Shown here piece after piece: positions 15,452-26,536 of a stretch of DNA of 38,006 bases. The notes under the pieces are model-generated. The model was given only the letters and a program-made list of their open reading frames with translations. It did not search any database and had not been told where the DNA came from. The position numbers and the translations under genes were made by a program. Each line of letters begins with the position of its first letter. Position 1 is the first letter of the stretch. The DNA comes from Moraxella porci DSM 25326 (GTDB lineage Bacteria; Pseudomonadota; Gammaproteobacteria; Pseudomonadales; Moraxellaceae): NCBI RefSeq assembly GCF_002014855.1, contig NZ_MUYV01000014.1, positions 1-38,006 on the forward strand, given 5' to 3'.

Positions 15452-16435
15452 ATGACCACACAATTTAAATGCCAAGTCAAGACCATTACATTTGATGAGA
15501 ATTACACCCCAGCCGAGAGTACGCGTTTGACCACCAATTTTGCCAATTTGGCTCGTGGTGACAACCGTAAAGAAAATCTACAAAACTGCATCCGTATGAT
15601 TAATAAGCGGTTTAATGATTTGGCTAATTGGGATAACCCAACTGCCGACCGCTATTCACTAGAGCTTGAGATTGTCTCAACTGATTTGGATGTGACAGGT
15701 GCAGGCGAGTTTTTCCCAGCGATTGAGATGCTAAAAACCTATATCATCGACCACAAAACTGGTCAAAAAACAGACGGTATCGTCGGCAATAGCTTCTCAT
15801 CTTATGTGCGTGATTATGATTTTAGCGTGCTACTGCGTGAGTATAATCAGGATAAACCGACTTTTAGCGTGCCGCATAACTATGGCGATTTGCACGGTGA
15901 GCTGTTCAAATTCTTATTAAATTCTGATGAGTTTGGCAAAGTTTCAAAAAAACCACCTGTGATTTGCCTGTCGGCGGCGACCACTCGCACCTATCATCGC
16001 ACCACCAATGTCCATCCGATTTTGGGCGTGGAATATAAGCAAGATGCGTATTCGTTGACGGATGAGTATTTTGCCAAGATGGGTCTGTCGGTGCGTTATT
16101 TTATGCCGCCAAAGTCAGTTGCGCCATTTGCGTTTTATTTTGCAGGGGATTTATTGAATGACTTTAGCAATCTTGAACTCATCAGCACGATTGCGACAAT
16201 GGAAGCATTCCAAAAAATCTATCGCCCAGAGATTTATAATGCCAATTCGGTCGCAGGTGAAGTGTATCAACCAAGCTTGACTTATGATGATTATTCTTTA
16301 ACCAAAGTTGATTATGACCGTGTCGAGCGTACTGAGCTTGCCATCAAGCAAGGCAAATATACCGAAGCGAATTTTATCAAACCTTATCAAGCCATTTTGG
16401 AAAATTGGCTACAAAACCAAAATCAAGCAGCTTGA
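15452..16435 (+). CDS. mesX: DUF1852 protein MesX, partner of methionine synthase MesD
   Basis: This 327-aa protein is of the DUF1852 family (segments FDENYTPAESTRLTTNFANLA, RGDNRKENLQNCIRMIN, VVHPILG-type NVHPILGVEYKQDAYSLTDEYF). From published work on folate-independent methionine synthases, DUF1852 (MesX, a putative oxygenase) is required with MesD for methionine synthesis in Acinetobacter. There is no signal peptide or membrane helix. It lies 44 nt upstream of mesD and is clearly co-transcribed with it. Its catalytic residues are not known to me. A possible MetR box is upstream. The family assignment is firm; the biochemical role follows the published link. Confidence 0.87.
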   Translation: MTTQFKCQVKTITFDENYTPAESTRLTTNFANLARGDNRKENLQNCIRMINKRFNDLANWDNPTADRYSLELEIVSTDLDVTGAGEFFPAIEMLKTYIIDHKTGQKTDGIVGNSFSSYVRDYDFSVLLREYNQDKPTFSVPHNYGDLHGELFKFLLNSDEFGKVSKKPPVICLSAATTRTYHRTTNVHPILGVEYKQDAYSLTDEYFAKMGLSVRYFMPPKSVAPFAFYFAGDLLNDFSNLELISTIATMEAFQKIYRPEIYNANSVAGEVYQPSLTYDDYSLTKVDYDRVERTELAIKQGKYTEANFIKPYQAILENWLQNQNQAA

Positions 16436-16479
16436 TTAAACCGAACATTCACTTAGTTTACTATTGACAAGGCAACACC

Positions 16480-17508
16480 ATGAGCAATTTATTATTACCA
16501 ACTTCAACCGCGGGCAGCTTGCCAAAACCTGTATGGCTTGCCGAGCCTGAAAAACTGTGGTCGCCGTGGAAACTGTCGGGCGATGCACTGCGTGAGGCCA
16601 AGCAAGACGCACTATTGGTATCACTCCAAGAGCAAATCAGCGCAGGCATTGACATCGTCAGCGATGGCGAGCAGACACGCCAGCATTTTGTGACGACATT
16701 CATCGAGCATCTGGACGGTGTGGATTTTAATCAGCGTGAAACCGTGCGTATCCGCAACCGCTATGATGCTAGCGTGCCGACGGTCGTCGGTGCGGTGTCT
16801 CGTCCAAAGTCGGTATTCGTCGATGATGCCAAATTTTTGCGTCAGCATACCGACAAGCCGATCAAATGGGCATTGCCAGGGCCGATGACCATGATTGATA
16901 CTTTGTATGATGCGCATTATAAAAGCCGTGAGAAATTGGCATGGGAATTTGCAAAAATTCTAAACGAAGAAGCCAAAGAACTGGAAGCTTGTGGCGTAGA
17001 TATCATTCAGTTTGATGAGCCTGCGTTTAATGTGTTTTTTGATGAAGTCAATGACTGGGGCGTGGCGACACTTGAGCGCGCCATCGAAGGGCTAAAGTGC
17101 GAAACGGCGGTGCATATCTGCTATGGCTACGGTATTGAAGCGAATAACAACTGGAAAAAGACGCTGGGCAGTGAGTGGCGTCAATACGAAGAAAGCTTCC
17201 CAAAACTTCAAGCATCAAGCATTGACATCATCTCGCTAGAGTGTCAAAATTCTCATGTGCCGATGGATTTGATCGAGCTGATCCGTGGCAAAAAGGTGAT
17301 GGTCGGTGCGATCGATGTGGCGACCAACACCATCGAGACAGCTGATGAAGTCGCGGCGACATTGCGTAAGGCACTACAGTTCGTCGATGCGGACAAGCTG
17401 TATCCATGCACCAACTGCGGTATGGCGCCACTATCTCGCTCTGTGGCTCGTGGCAAGCTTGAAGCACTCGCGGCAGGGGCAGCACTGGTGCGTAAAGAAT
17501 TGGCATAA
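16480..17508 (+). CDS. mesD: core MetE-type methionine synthase MesD
   Basis: This 342-aa protein corresponds to the C-terminal catalytic half of MetE only. It starts with PTSTAGSLPKP; the zinc ligands are recognisable as HICYG (His, Cys), SLECQNS (Glu) and PCTNCGMAPL (Cys). IVSDGEQTR and IIQFDEPAF are family blocks. It lacks the N-terminal folate-binding half, so it cannot be a normal 5-methyltetrahydrofolate MetE. With the adjacent DUF1852 gene it fits MesD, which makes methionine from homocysteine without folate in an oxygen-dependent way; the methyl donor is not settled as far as I know. It acts in the cytoplasm. Confidence 0.88.
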   Translation: MSNLLLPTSTAGSLPKPVWLAEPEKLWSPWKLSGDALREAKQDALLVSLQEQISAGIDIVSDGEQTRQHFVTTFIEHLDGVDFNQRETVRIRNRYDASVPTVVGAVSRPKSVFVDDAKFLRQHTDKPIKWALPGPMTMIDTLYDAHYKSREKLAWEFAKILNEEAKELEACGVDIIQFDEPAFNVFFDEVNDWGVATLERAIEGLKCETAVHICYGYGIEANNNWKKTLGSEWRQYEESFPKLQASSIDIISLECQNSHVPMDLIELIRGKKVMVGAIDVATNTIETADEVAATLRKALQFVDADKLYPCTNCGMAPLSRSVARGKLEALAAGAALVRKELA

Positions 17509-17528
17509 TTTTAGCAAATTGTCCCCAC

Positions 17529-17566
17529 AAAAACCGTGAATGGTTTATAATGCCATAACGGTTTTT
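17529..17566 (+). terminator. hairpin with T run between mesD and the flavin reductase gene
   Basis: AAAAACCGT (17529-17537) pairs with ACGGTTTTT (17558-17566), with an inner TGG/CCA pairing. A TATAAT (17546-17551) lies inside the loop and may be the -10 box of the next gene. It may terminate most mesXD transcripts, so the flavin reductase could be separately or only partly co-expressed. Confidence 0.55.
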
Positions 17567-17586
17567 AAATTTTAGAAAGACGGTTA

Positions 17587-18129
17587 ATGATCATGGTGAC
17601 TAATAGCGAATTTAAAGATGCGATGGCAAAGCTTGCCAGCGCGGTGCATGTGGTGACGACAGATGGTGTTTCAGGCCGACATGGTTTTACAGCATCTGCG
17701 GTGTGTAGCGTGACTGACGCGCCGCCGACGCTTTTGGTGTGTATGAATGGCCAAGCGCGCTCGTATGAGCATTTTGTAGAAAATCAAGTGTTGTGCGTGA
17801 ATACTTTGACGGCAGACCAAGAAGAGCTGTCGGGTGTGTTCTCATCAAGTCTGGATTCCGATGAGCGGTTTGAGCATGGCGAGTGGGCGACGCTTGAGAC
17901 AGGCGCACCACGACTGACCTCGGCTTTGGTGAGCTTTGATTGTGCCATTGAGGCCATCCATCGTGTCGGCACGCACAGTGTGTTTATTTGCAAAATCCTT
18001 GCCATCCACAATAACGATGCCAAGCATGAAGGATTGGTATACTTTTTTAGAAATTATCATAAAGTCGGCAGCTTTATTGCCAATGTCGAAGCGACAACCC
18101 AAGAGGCGGAACAGGATGCCAAATCCTGA
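17587..18129 (+). CDS. flavin reductase family protein
   Basis: This 180-aa protein of the HpaC/RutF-type flavin reductase family has an N-terminal AMAKLASAVHVVTTDG, the FMN-binding stretch GFTASAVCSVTDAPPTLLVC, and FVENQVLCVNTLT, ending with VYFFRNYHKVG. Such enzymes reduce FMN with NAD(P)H and pass it to a flavin-dependent oxygenase. The start at 17587 could alternatively be ATG 17593. It stands 78 nt behind mesD on the same strand, and MesX is a putative oxygenase, so this reductase may supply it with reduced flavin. That link is inference. A terminator-like hairpin separates the two. Confidence 0.85.
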   Translation: MIMVTNSEFKDAMAKLASAVHVVTTDGVSGRHGFTASAVCSVTDAPPTLLVCMNGQARSYEHFVENQVLCVNTLTADQEELSGVFSSSLDSDERFEHGEWATLETGAPRLTSALVSFDCAIEAIHRVGTHSVFICKILAIHNNDAKHEGLVYFFRNYHKVGSFIANVEATTQEAEQDAKS

Positions 18130-18148
18130 TCGCTCATTGCCCAGCCAG

Positions 18149-18175
18149 ACCTTGATCGATGATCAAGGTTTTTTT
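18149..18175 (+). terminator. rho-independent terminator
   Basis: ACCTTGATC (18149-18157) and GATCAAGGT (18161-18169) form a perfect 9-bp stem with a 3-nt loop, followed by a run of seven T. Confidence 0.9.
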
Positions 18176-18226
18176 ATAAGTGATTGTTTATCATCGGTTT
18201 TATAAAATTTGACAATCAAGGCAGAT

Positions 18227-18256
18227 TTGATTTTATGTCTGAAATATTGCTATAAT
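18227..18256 (+). promoter_or_regulatory. promoter of the AbgT transporter gene
   Basis: TTGATT (18227-18232) and TATAAT (18251-18256) are 18 bp apart. The -10 box is extended by an upstream TG (TGCTATAAT). The transporter ATG is about 60 bp further on. Confidence 0.65.
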
Positions 18257-18317
18257 ATATCATCTTTGTGCTTTTTATTTAATCTATGTAAATTAAACTT
18301 TGTAAAAGGGAGGGGTA

Positions 18318-19919
18318 ATGAGTTCATCAAATTCACCCAATAACTTTGATCAAGCAGGCAGCAGCACGCGCATGCAGCGCTTTTTAAAGGGCGTAGAATG
18401 GCTCGGTAATCTCTTGCCGCATCCTGTGATTTTGTTTATCTGGATGTCAGTACTGCTTTTGGGATTGTCCGCGGTCTTATCCATGATGGGCATCTCGGTG
18501 GTCGATCCAAGACCTGAGGGCGCTAAGGGTCGCAGTGAAGATGGCATGATCTATGTGGTCAATCTGCTCAATGGCGAGGGACTGGCGCGTATTGTTGAAA
18601 ATCTGGTGACCAACTTCACAGGATTCGTGCCACTGGGTACTGTACTGGTGGCACTGCTTGGTGTCGGTATCGCTGAATATTCAGGCATGATCTCGGCAGC
18701 ATTGCGCGGCTTGGTGATGAATGCACCTAAAAAGATGGTGACTTTGGTCGTGGTTTTTGCAGGTATCATGTCAAACACTGCCTCTGAGCTGGGCTATGTA
18801 GTGTTAATCCCATTGGCGGCGATGATTTTTCATTCTTTGGGTCGTCATCCATTGGCAGGCCTTGCAGCGGCATTTGCTGGCGTGTCAGGCGGATATAGCG
18901 CCAATTTGTTGCTTGGCACGGTTGACCCTTTGTTGTCAGGCATCAGCCAAGAGGCGGCGCGCATCATCGACCCAAACTATGTCGTCGGTGCTGAGGCGAA
19001 CTGGTATTTTATGGCAGCCAGCACATTTTTGGTCAGCGGTCTGGGTTATTTTGTTACCGAAAAAATCGTCGAACCCAGCTTGGGCAAATACAATCCCAAT
19101 GATGCCGATGACCCAAGCGTCTTAGATTCCAGAATCGAGCGCCTAAGCCCCCTTGAGAAAAAAGGTCTGCTGTGGGCGGGCGTGAGTATGCTGATTTTTT
19201 GTTTGCTGCTGGCATGGACGATCGTCCCTGAAAATGGTATTTTGCGTCACCCAGAGACAGGCCTTGTGGCAGGTTCGCCTTTTTTAAATGGCATCGTGGT
19301 GTTTATTTTTGTGTTCTTTGCCATCCCAGGGTATGTTTATGGTAAAGTCACAGGCAGCATCAAAACCAACCAAGATGTCGTCGATGCGATGAGTCAGGCG
19401 ATGAGTTCGCTTAGTATGTACATCGTGCTGGTGTTCTTCGCTGCACAATTCACCGCGTTCTTTAATTGGTCAAATCTGGGTTCGGTGATGGCGGTATCGG
19501 GCGCCAATTTCTTAAATGACATTGGCTTGACAGGTCCGCTGTTGTTGGTTGGTTTTATCCTAATCTGTGCTTTGGTGAATTTGATGCTCGGCTCAGCTTC
19601 GGCACAATGGGCGATCACTGCACCGATCTTTATTCCAATGCTGATGCTGACAGGCTATGCGCCTGAGATGATTCAGGCGGCTTATCGCATCGGTGACAGC
19701 ACCACCAACATCATCACGCCGATGATGAGCTATTTTGGCCTAATCATGGCGGTGGCGATCCGCTATAAAAAGGATACAGGCGTCGGTACTTTGATGTCGA
19801 TGATGCTGCCTTACTCGATGATTTTCTTGGTGGGTTGGACGATTTTGTTTTATGTTTGGGTGTTTGTGCTAGGACTGCCAGTTGGCCCAGGCTCTGCAAC
19901 CTACTATCAAGTCGGCTGA
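18318..19919 (+). CDS. AbgT family transporter
   Basis: This 533-aa integral membrane protein has about ten to thirteen hydrophobic helices. It starts at ATG 18318 behind GGGAGGGG. The AbgT family blocks are [20 protein letters not shown] at the start, then [55 protein letters not shown] and the C-terminal [20 protein letters not shown]. Family members import p-aminobenzoyl-glutamate (AbgT) or export sulfonamides (MtrF, YdaH), using the proton gradient. The sequence alone does not decide between import and export. It has its own promoter and terminator. Confidence 0.9.
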   Translation: MSSSNSPNNFDQAGSSTRMQRFLKGVEWLGNLLPHPVILFIWMSVLLLGLSAVLSMMGISVVDPRPEGAKGRSEDGMIYVVNLLNGEGLARIVENLVTNFTGFVPLGTVLVALLGVGIAEYSGMISAALRGLVMNAPKKMVTLVVVFAGIMSNTASELGYVVLIPLAAMIFHSLGRHPLAGLAAAFAGVSGGYSANLLLGTVDPLLSGISQEAARIIDPNYVVGAEANWYFMAASTFLVSGLGYFVTEKIVEPSLGKYNPNDADDPSVLDSRIERLSPLEKKGLLWAGVSMLIFCLLLAWTIVPENGILRHPETGLVAGSPFLNGIVVFIFVFFAIPGYVYGKVTGSIKTNQDVVDAMSQAMSSLSMYIVLVFFAAQFTAFFNWSNLGSVMAVSGANFLNDIGLTGPLLLVGFILICALVNLMLGSASAQWAITAPIFIPMLMLTGYAPEMIQAAYRIGDSTTNIITPMMSYFGLIMAVAIRYKKDTGVGTLMSMMLPYSMIFLVGWTILFYVWVFVLGLPVGPGSATYYQVG

Positions 19920-19928
19920 TTGCTTGCC

Positions 19929-19962
19929 AAAAACCACTTAAGTGAATCTTAAGTGGTTTTTT
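19929..19962 (+). terminator. rho-independent terminator after the AbgT gene
   Basis: AAAAACCACTTAAG (19929-19942) pairs perfectly with CTTAAGTGGTTTTT across a 5-nt loop, ending in T residues. The A/T flanks make it work in both directions. Confidence 0.9.
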
Positions 19963-20203
19963 AGTGGTGAATCGGTTATGTTTGTCTGATTGTTCAGATA
20001 TTAATTATATGAATCAATTACCAAAACACCACATTTACCACTTTTCAATGATTCTAAATTATGTTAAGGTGAAAGGGTGTATTGATGTGAAAAGTAAGCA
20101 TTCGCGTGATGGCGTGTGGTTTAAGTTTTATAACATCAATCAAAAGTATTTAAAATTATCATTTTACTAAATCACAGAAACTGTAATAATACAAATACAC
20201 CCG

Positions 20204-20223
20204 ATTGGCAGACACTTGCCAAT
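20204..20223. promoter_or_regulatory. inverted repeat in the catalase leader
   Basis: ATTGGCA (20204-20210) and TGCCAAT (20217-20223) form a 7-bp palindrome 29 bp before the catalase ATG. It could be a regulator site or an mRNA hairpin. The remaining bases 19963-20203 show no convincing gene. Confidence 0.4.
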
Positions 20224-20252
20224 GATCAACCACCAAAAAAAAGGAATCCGCG

Positions 20253-21773
20253 ATGAGCGATAAAAAATGCCCTTATGACCATACTCGCTTGACCATGAGC
20301 AATGGCGCTCCAGTGGTTAGCAATCAAGATACGATGACCGCGGGCCCACGCGGCCCTGTATTAACTCAGGATTTGTGGCTGAACGAAAAGCTGGCTGACT
20401 TTGCTCGCGAAGTCATCCCAGAGCGCCGTATGCATGCCAAAGGTTCAGGTGCGTTTGGTACTTTTACTGTCACCAACGACATCACTCAGTACACCCGCGC
20501 CAAAATGTTCAGTGAAGTGGGCAAAAAAACCGAAATGTTCGCCCGATTCACCACGGTGGCAGGCGAGCGTGGCGCTGCGGATGCTGAACGCGACATTCGT
20601 GGCTTTGCGCTGAAATTCTACACCGAAGAGGGTAACTGGGATATGGTGGGTAATAACACTCCTGTGTTCTTTATCCGCGATCCAAAAAAATTCCCCGATT
20701 TGAACAAAGCGGTCAAGCGCGATCCACGCACCAACATGCGCAGTCCGACTAATAACTGGGACTGGTGGACATTGGTGCCTGAGGCGTTCCATCAGGTGAC
20801 CATCGTGATGAGTGATCGCGGTATTCCGAAGTCATACCGTCACATGCACGGCTTTAGCTCTCATACTTATAGTTTTATCAATGCCAATAACGAGCGCTTT
20901 TGGGTCAAAATGCATTTTCGCACCCAACAAGGCATCGAGAATCTGACCGACGCTGAGGCAGAAGCCTTGGTGGGCAAAGACCGTGAAAGCAGCCAGCGCG
21001 ATCTGTACGAAAGCATTGAAAATGGTGATTTCCCAAAATGGAAAATGTATGTTCAGATCATGCCAGAGGCAGAAGCTGAGACTGTGCCATATCATCCATT
21101 TGACCTAACCAAAGTATGGCCAAAAGGGGATTATCCGCTGATTGAGGTGGGTGAGTTTGAGCTGAACCGCAATCCAGAGAACTTCTTTTTGGATGTCGAA
21201 CAGTCAGCCTTTGCACCGAGCAACCTGGTGCCTGGCATCAGCGTTTCGCCAGACCGCATGCTGCAAGCACGCTTGGTAAACTATGCCGATGCACAGCGCT
21301 ATCGTCTGGGCGTCAACCGCAATCAAATCCCAGTCAATGCACCGCGCTGCCCAGTGTATAGTAACCAGCGCGATGGCCAAGGCCGTGTCGGCGACAACTA
21401 TGGTGGCCGTCCGCATTATGAGCCAAACAGCTTTGGCCAATGGCAAGATCAACCAGAATTCGCTGAACCACCATTGAAGATCAATGGCGATGCCAAGATC
21501 TGGAACTTCCGTGAAGATGATGACGACTATTTCAGCCAGCCACGCGCCTTGTTTAATCTGATGAATGATGAACAAAAGCAAGCGCTGTTTGGCAATACAG
21601 CACGCGCGATGGGCGATGCGCCTGACTTTATCAAATATCGTCATATCCGCAACTGTAACAAATGCCATCCTGACTATGCCAAAGGCGTGGCAGAGGAATT
21701 GGGACTGAGTGTTGAAGATGCTGAAAAAGCTCGCGAGAGCGATCCTGCAAGACACTTGCCAAGCTTCTTATAA
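20253..21773 (+). CDS. katA: haem catalase (small-subunit, clade 3)
   Basis: This 506-aa monofunctional catalase converts hydrogen peroxide to water and oxygen in the cytoplasm. The distal haem residues are His61 ([12 protein letters not shown]) and Asn134 (VGNNTPVFF). The proximal haem-ligand tyrosine is in [14 protein letters not shown] (about residue 340). [17 protein letters not shown] and [18 protein letters not shown] are typical. ATG 20253 has AAGGAAT upstream. The length fits clade 3 small-subunit catalases. The C-terminus contains a [12 protein letters not shown] segment. The gene is monocistronic between two terminators. Confidence 0.95.
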   Translation: MSDKKCPYDHTRLTMSNGAPVVSNQDTMTAGPRGPVLTQDLWLNEKLADFAREVIPERRMHAKGSGAFGTFTVTNDITQYTRAKMFSEVGKKTEMFARFTTVAGERGAADAERDIRGFALKFYTEEGNWDMVGNNTPVFFIRDPKKFPDLNKAVKRDPRTNMRSPTNNWDWWTLVPEAFHQVTIVMSDRGIPKSYRHMHGFSSHTYSFINANNERFWVKMHFRTQQGIENLTDAEAEALVGKDRESSQRDLYESIENGDFPKWKMYVQIMPEAEAETVPYHPFDLTKVWPKGDYPLIEVGEFELNRNPENFFLDVEQSAFAPSNLVPGISVSPDRMLQARLVNYADAQRYRLGVNRNQIPVNAPRCPVYSNQRDGQGRVGDNYGGRPHYEPNSFGQWQDQPEFAEPPLKINGDAKIWNFREDDDDYFSQPRALFNLMNDEQKQALFGNTARAMGDAPDFIKYRHIRNCNKCHPDYAKGVAEELGLSVEDAEKARESDPARHLPSFL

Positions 21774-21790
21774 GCCATCAAATCCCGCTA

Positions 21791-21823
21791 AAAAAAAGCG
21801 TCATGTTATCATGGCGCTTTTTT
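21791..21823. terminator. bidirectional terminator after catalase
   Basis: AAAAAAAGCGTCATG is followed by TTAT and then CATGGCGCTTTTTT. The stem has about 14 pairs including one G-T, with A and T tracts on either side. Confidence 0.85.
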
Positions 21824-21934
21824 AATACATTTATTTGCTCATATTTGCATAGTGATGATCACTACTAATGATATTATGCTACTTGTTGTGAGCGCTTGCT
21901 GCATATGATGATCTTCAAGTCCATCATTGATGCA

Positions 21935-21970
21935 TAAAAAAATCCGCCAAGCATGCTTGACGGATTTTTT
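21935..21970 (-). terminator. terminator of the nqr operon
   Basis: AAAAAATCCG (21935-21944) pairs with CGGATTTTTT (21961-21970), and inner CAAG/CTTG pairs, with one mismatch between. On the minus strand a T run ends the hairpin, 13 bp after the nqrF stop. Confidence 0.85.
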
Positions 21971-21982
21971 GAGGTGATGGGT

Positions 21983-23218
21983 TTAGCCACCGAAATCATC
22001 GAGTAAGATGTTTTCATCTTCGACGCCCAAAGACTTGAGCATCGAGATCACAGCGGCATTCATCACTGGAGGTCCACACATGTAGAACTCACAATCTTCA
22101 GGTGCTGGATGATCTTTTAGATAGTTTTCATACAGTACATTATGGATGAAGCCTGTGTAGCCTTCCCAGTTGTCCTCTGGTTGTGGGTCAGATAGCGCGA
22201 CATGCCATTCAAAGTTATCGAATTCGGCTGCCAGCCCATCATAATCCTCGACATAGAACATCTCGCGCTTCGAACGCGCACCGTACCAGAAGCTGATTTT
22301 ACGCTTTGATTTTAGGCGTTTTAGCTGGTCGAAGATGTGCGAGCGCATCGGTGCCATACCTGCACCACCACCGATGAAGACCATTTCAGCATCGGTCTCT
22401 TTGGCGAAGAATTCACCATATGGGCCTGATACGGTGATTTTGTCACCTGGTTTTAGGCTAAAAACATACGATGACATCTTGCCTGGTGGGATGCCTTCAG
22501 GGCCGCGCGGTGGTGGGCTTGCGATACGGATGTTGAACTTGATGATGCCTTTTTCTTCTGGATAGTTCGCCATCGAATAGGCGCGGATGACAGGTTCATC
22601 CACCTTAGAGGTATAGCGCCACAGATTGAAATTGTCCCAATCCTCGTGGTATTCAGGGGTGATATCGAAGTCCTTATAATGCACAGTGTGCGGCGGTGCT
22701 TCGAGCTGCACATAGCCACCAGCGCGGAAAGGCACAACCTCACCTTCAGGAATCTTCAGTGTCAGCTCTTTAATAAAGGTTGCCACATTGTCATTAGAAA
22801 TAACTTCGCATTCCCATTTTTTGACATCAAAGAACTCAGGATCGATCTCGATTTTCATGTCTTGTTTGACAGCGACTTGACACGCCAGACGCATGCCATC
22901 ACGGATTTCACCTTGAGTAAAATGACCTTCTTCGGTTGGCAGAATATCGCCACCACCGTCGATGACCTTACAACGACACTGGCCACAAGTACCACCGCCA
23001 CCACAAGCAGATGATAGGAAAATGCCTTCATTTGCCAGAGTTTGCAGCAGCTTGCCACCAGCTTCGGTGGTGACATTGTTGTCAGGGTTATCGTTGATAT
23101 TGATGGTAACTTTACCACTGTTTACCAATCTTGAGCGTGCCACCAAAATAACAGCAACTAAGCTCATGATGATGACGGTAAACATGGCAACGCCGCCAAA
23201 TGCGGTACCAAATTCCAT
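21983..23218 (-). CDS. nqrF: Na+-NQR subunit F (NADH dehydrogenase, 2Fe-2S and FAD)
   Basis: This 411-aa protein is the electron-input subunit of the sodium-pumping NADH:quinone reductase. It has an N-terminal membrane helix ([16 protein letters not shown]). A 2Fe-2S ferredoxin domain follows with [15 protein letters not shown] (about 69-83) and a further Cys in LACQV. A ferredoxin-reductase domain comes next: [11 protein letters not shown] for [20 protein letters not shown] and [10 protein letters not shown] for NADH. It is last in the operon, followed directly by a terminator. No nqrM-like gene follows. Confidence 0.96.
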   Translation of the reverse strand: MEFGTAFGGVAMFTVIIMSLVAVILVARSRLVNSGKVTININDNPDNNVTTEAGGKLLQTLANEGIFLSSACGGGGTCGQCRCKVIDGGGDILPTEEGHFTQGEIRDGMRLACQVAVKQDMKIEIDPEFFDVKKWECEVISNDNVATFIKELTLKIPEGEVVPFRAGGYVQLEAPPHTVHYKDFDITPEYHEDWDNFNLWRYTSKVDEPVIRAYSMANYPEEKGIIKFNIRIASPPPRGPEGIPPGKMSSYVFSLKPGDKITVSGPYGEFFAKETDAEMVFIGGGAGMAPMRSHIFDQLKRLKSKRKISFWYGARSKREMFYVEDYDGLAAEFDNFEWHVALSDPQPEDNWEGYTGFIHNVLYENYLKDHPAPEDCEFYMCGPPVMNAAVISMLKSLGVEDENILLDDFGG

Positions 23219-23238
23219 GATACTTTTCTCCTAATTGC

Positions 23239-23846
23239 TTATAGCGACATGCCGCCGAATGACATAAAGCCAAGCGACATCAAGCCAACCGTGATAAAAG
23301 TGATGCCAAGGCCACGCAGCGGTCCAGGCACATCCGAGTACTTGAGTTTCTCACGAATACCAGCCAGTGCTGCGATCGCAAGCGCCCAACCAAAGCCTGA
23401 GCCGATGCCATAGACGATCGACTCGCCAAAGTTATAATCGCGTTCAACCATGAACAGTACACCACCCATGATCGCACAGTTTACGGTGATCAGCGGTAGG
23501 AAAACACCTAGGGCGTTATAAAGGCTCGGTACATATTTATCTAAGAACATCTCCATGATCTGTACGGTAGCAGCGATCAGTGCGATATAGCTCAAAAGAC
23601 CCAAGAAACTCAGATCAACATTAGGATAGCCTGCCCAAGCCAAAGCACCATCTTTTAGCAGATATTGGTACAGCAGGTTATTTAGCGGTACTGTGATCGC
23701 CATAACGACGACAACAGCAATACCCAAGCTGATGGCGGTTGAGACTTTCTTTGAAATCGCAATAAAGGTACACATGCCCAAGAAGAAGGCAAGTGCCATG
23801 TTCTCGATAAATACCGAGGTAATAAATAGGCTAATATAGTGTCCCA

Positions 23847-23847
<1 letters not shown>
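23239..23847 (-). CDS. nqrE: Na+-NQR subunit E
   Basis: A 202-aa membrane protein with six helices, it starts [20 protein letters not shown] and contains [13 protein letters not shown] and [11 protein letters not shown], the cysteines of the intramembrane iron site. It forms the membrane core together with NqrD. Its ATG overlaps the nqrD stop codon by one base (TAATG), showing translational coupling. The gap to nqrF is 20 nt with an AGGAG site. Confidence 0.96.
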
Positions 23848-24509
<662 letters not shown>

Positions 24510-24511
24510 GA

Positions 24512-25321
24512 TTACGCTCCTTCGCCATTGCCAGCCGTGCCAGCTTTTAGGTTATCAAGGAATGGCTTAAAGCCATTGTCGCCCATCCAAAACTGTAGCA
24601 GATTATTGACACCGCGGATGGTCAATGTGGCACCACTGATGCCATCGACTTGACCTTCGCGCGCTGTACCTGCTTTGGTGACGGCCATTTTCATTGAGCC
24701 ATCTTCGTTATACAGTTCTTTATCCACCCAAGTGGCTTGCCATTGAGGTTCTTCGATGCGAGAGCCTAGGCCTGGGGTTTCTTTGTGCTGATAAAAATTG
24801 ACGCCTTTGATGGTGTTCAAATCTTTATCCAAGGTCAATAGACCGAAAATAGGGCCCCAAAGACCAGCACCATGAATCGGCAGGACGATTTGGTTTAGTT
24901 CACCTGCGGCATCGCGCTCAATATAGACTTTGGCAAAATTTGGCTTACCGCCGATTTTGGCAATGTCATTATCCAGCGATGTGGACATATTTGGGGTGCG
25001 TGCTGCTGAAGCGACATTATAGCTATTGACATCTGTGATGCCAGCTGCGCTCAGTTCTTGCTCGGTGGCAAATTTGCCAGTTTGCAGATTGACCAGACGC
25101 ACCTCAAAGTCATCAAAGCGCTCAGCGATGACGCTTGAAGATTCAGTTTCTGGATTGTATTTATCGGCTGCTACCAAGATGTTTTTGTTCAAATCAAGGC
25201 GAGCATTTTCTTGTTGCTTTGATTTTAGACCAACAGCAACAGCAGAAACCATCACCGAACACACCAAGCACAGTACCAATGCTGTGACAATGGTGCTTGC
25301 GTTACTATTTTTGGCTGACAT
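24512..25321 (-). CDS. nqrC: Na+-NQR subunit C (covalent FMN)
   Basis: This 269-aa subunit has one N-terminal membrane helix ([21 protein letters not shown]) and a periplasmic FMN-binding domain. The flavinylation motif DGISGATLT near residue 230 carries FMN attached to threonine by ApbE. It starts inside the end of nqrB (17-nt overlap), with its GGAG site within nqrB. Modification requires ApbE, whose gene is not in this window. Confidence 0.96.
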   Translation of the reverse strand: MSAKNSNASTIVTALVLCLVCSVMVSAVAVGLKSKQQENARLDLNKNILVAADKYNPETESSSVIAERFDDFEVRLVNLQTGKFATEQELSAAGITDVNSYNVASAARTPNMSTSLDNDIAKIGGKPNFAKVYIERDAAGELNQIVLPIHGAGLWGPIFGLLTLDKDLNTIKGVNFYQHKETPGLGSRIEEPQWQATWVDKELYNEDGSMKMAVTKAGTAREGQVDGISGATLTIRGVNNLLQFWMGDNGFKPFLDNLKAGTAGNGEGA

Positions 25322-26534
25322 GGCTTAATCTCCGTGCAGTTTGGCGTTTGATGTTGGCTTGGGTGACGAAGTAGTCAAACAGTGGCGCGAACAAGTTAGC
25401 AAACAAGATGGCAAGCATGATGCCTTCTGGGAATGCAGGGTTCACCACGCGGATAACCACAGTCATAAAGCCGATTAATAGACCATAGCACCAGCGACCA
25501 GTGTTGGTATGAGCAGCTGAAACAGGGTCAGTTGCCATGAATACCGCACCGAACATAAAGCCACCGATGACTAGGTGCCAATGAGCAGGCAGGCTCATCA
25601 TTGGGTTTTCGCCGCCGATTAGGTTGAAGATGAATGCAGTCACCACCAAACCGACAACCGAACCTGCAATCACACGCCATGATGCGATACGAGTCCACAA
25701 TAGACCAACCATACCGATTAAGATAGCAAGCGTAGAGACTTCACCGATAGAGCCTTGCATATTACCAAGGAAGGCATCCATCCAAGTGATGGTGTTGCCA
25801 TAAGCATCGACGAATTGATCAGGAGTTACACCCATTGCAGCCAAGCCAAGCGGAGTTGCACCACTAAAGCCATCAACCGCAGTCCAGATCGCATCGCCTG
25901 ACATATATGCAGGATAAGCAAAGTATAGGAATGCACGGCCAGCTAGGGCAGGGTTTAGGAAGTTTTTACCAGTACCGCCAAACACTTCTTTGGCAACGAC
26001 CACACCGAAGCTGATACCTAGCGCAACTTGCCATAGCGGAATATCTGGTGGTAGTGATAGGGCAAAGAGTACCGAAGTCACAAAGAAACCTTCGTTCACT
26101 TCGTGACCACGCACGACAGCAAAGATGATCTCCCATAGGATACCGACAGCAAAGGTCACGGCATAGATTGGCAAAAATTGCATCGCACCATAAACGAAGC
26201 TTGCCCAGATGCTATTAGGATCATAGCCTGCCATATCGGTGATGATGGTACGCCAGCCGTCAGGGGTGATACCCATCTGTTGGATGGCAGTCAGTGCTTG
26301 AAAGCCGACATTGTACATACCCCAGAACATCACAGGGAAGGTACATAGCCAAACGGTAATCATGATACGCTTAAGGTCGATACCATCACGCACATGCGAT
26401 GCGCTATAAGTCTGAGATGATGGCTGACGGAAAAAGGTGTCAAACATCTCAAACACAGCATAATATTTCTCGTACTTACCACCTTTGGCAAATGATGGCT
26501 CCATACGGTCAAAGATATTGTGAATGAACTTCAT
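25305..26534 (-). CDS. nqrB: Na+-NQR subunit B (covalent FMN)
   Basis: This 409-aa multi-helix membrane subunit carries covalent FMN at the threonine in GFSGATPLG (residues about 221-229). It also carries the quinone-binding regions of the complex. The N-terminus [21 protein letters not shown] is typical. It follows nqrA after 2 nt and overlaps nqrC by 17 nt. Length and motifs are normal. Confidence 0.96.
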   Translation of the reverse strand: MKFIHNIFDRMEPSFAKGGKYEKYYAVFEMFDTFFRQPSSQTYSASHVRDGIDLKRIMITVWLCTFPVMFWGMYNVGFQALTAIQQMGITPDGWRTIITDMAGYDPNSIWASFVYGAMQFLPIYAVTFAVGILWEIIFAVVRGHEVNEGFFVTSVLFALSLPPDIPLWQVALGISFGVVVAKEVFGGTGKNFLNPALAGRAFLYFAYPAYMSGDAIWTAVDGFSGATPLGLAAMGVTPDQFVDAYGNTITWMDAFLGNMQGSIGEVSTLAILIGMVGLLWTRIASWRVIAGSVVGLVVTAFIFNLIGGENPMMSLPAHWHLVIGGFMFGAVFMATDPVSAAHTNTGRWCYGLLIGFMTVVIRVVNPAFPEGIMLAILFANLFAPLFDYFVTQANIKRQTARRLSHVSQK

Positions 26535-26536
26535 GG

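Noticed and set aside
18129..18318. Joint operon of mesXD, flavin reductase and AbgT transporter linked by folate metabolism
   Set aside because: A perfect terminator (18149-18175) and an own promoter (18227-18256) separate the transporter.
19964..20170. Plus-strand ORF of 68 aa before catalase
   Set aside because: Its start lies at the edge of the AbgT terminator, it has no ribosome binding site, and its composition is that of AT-rich spacer.
21204..21755. Antisense ORF of 183 aa within catalase
   Set aside because: The catalase frame has all active-site motifs; the antisense product is a low-information shadow.
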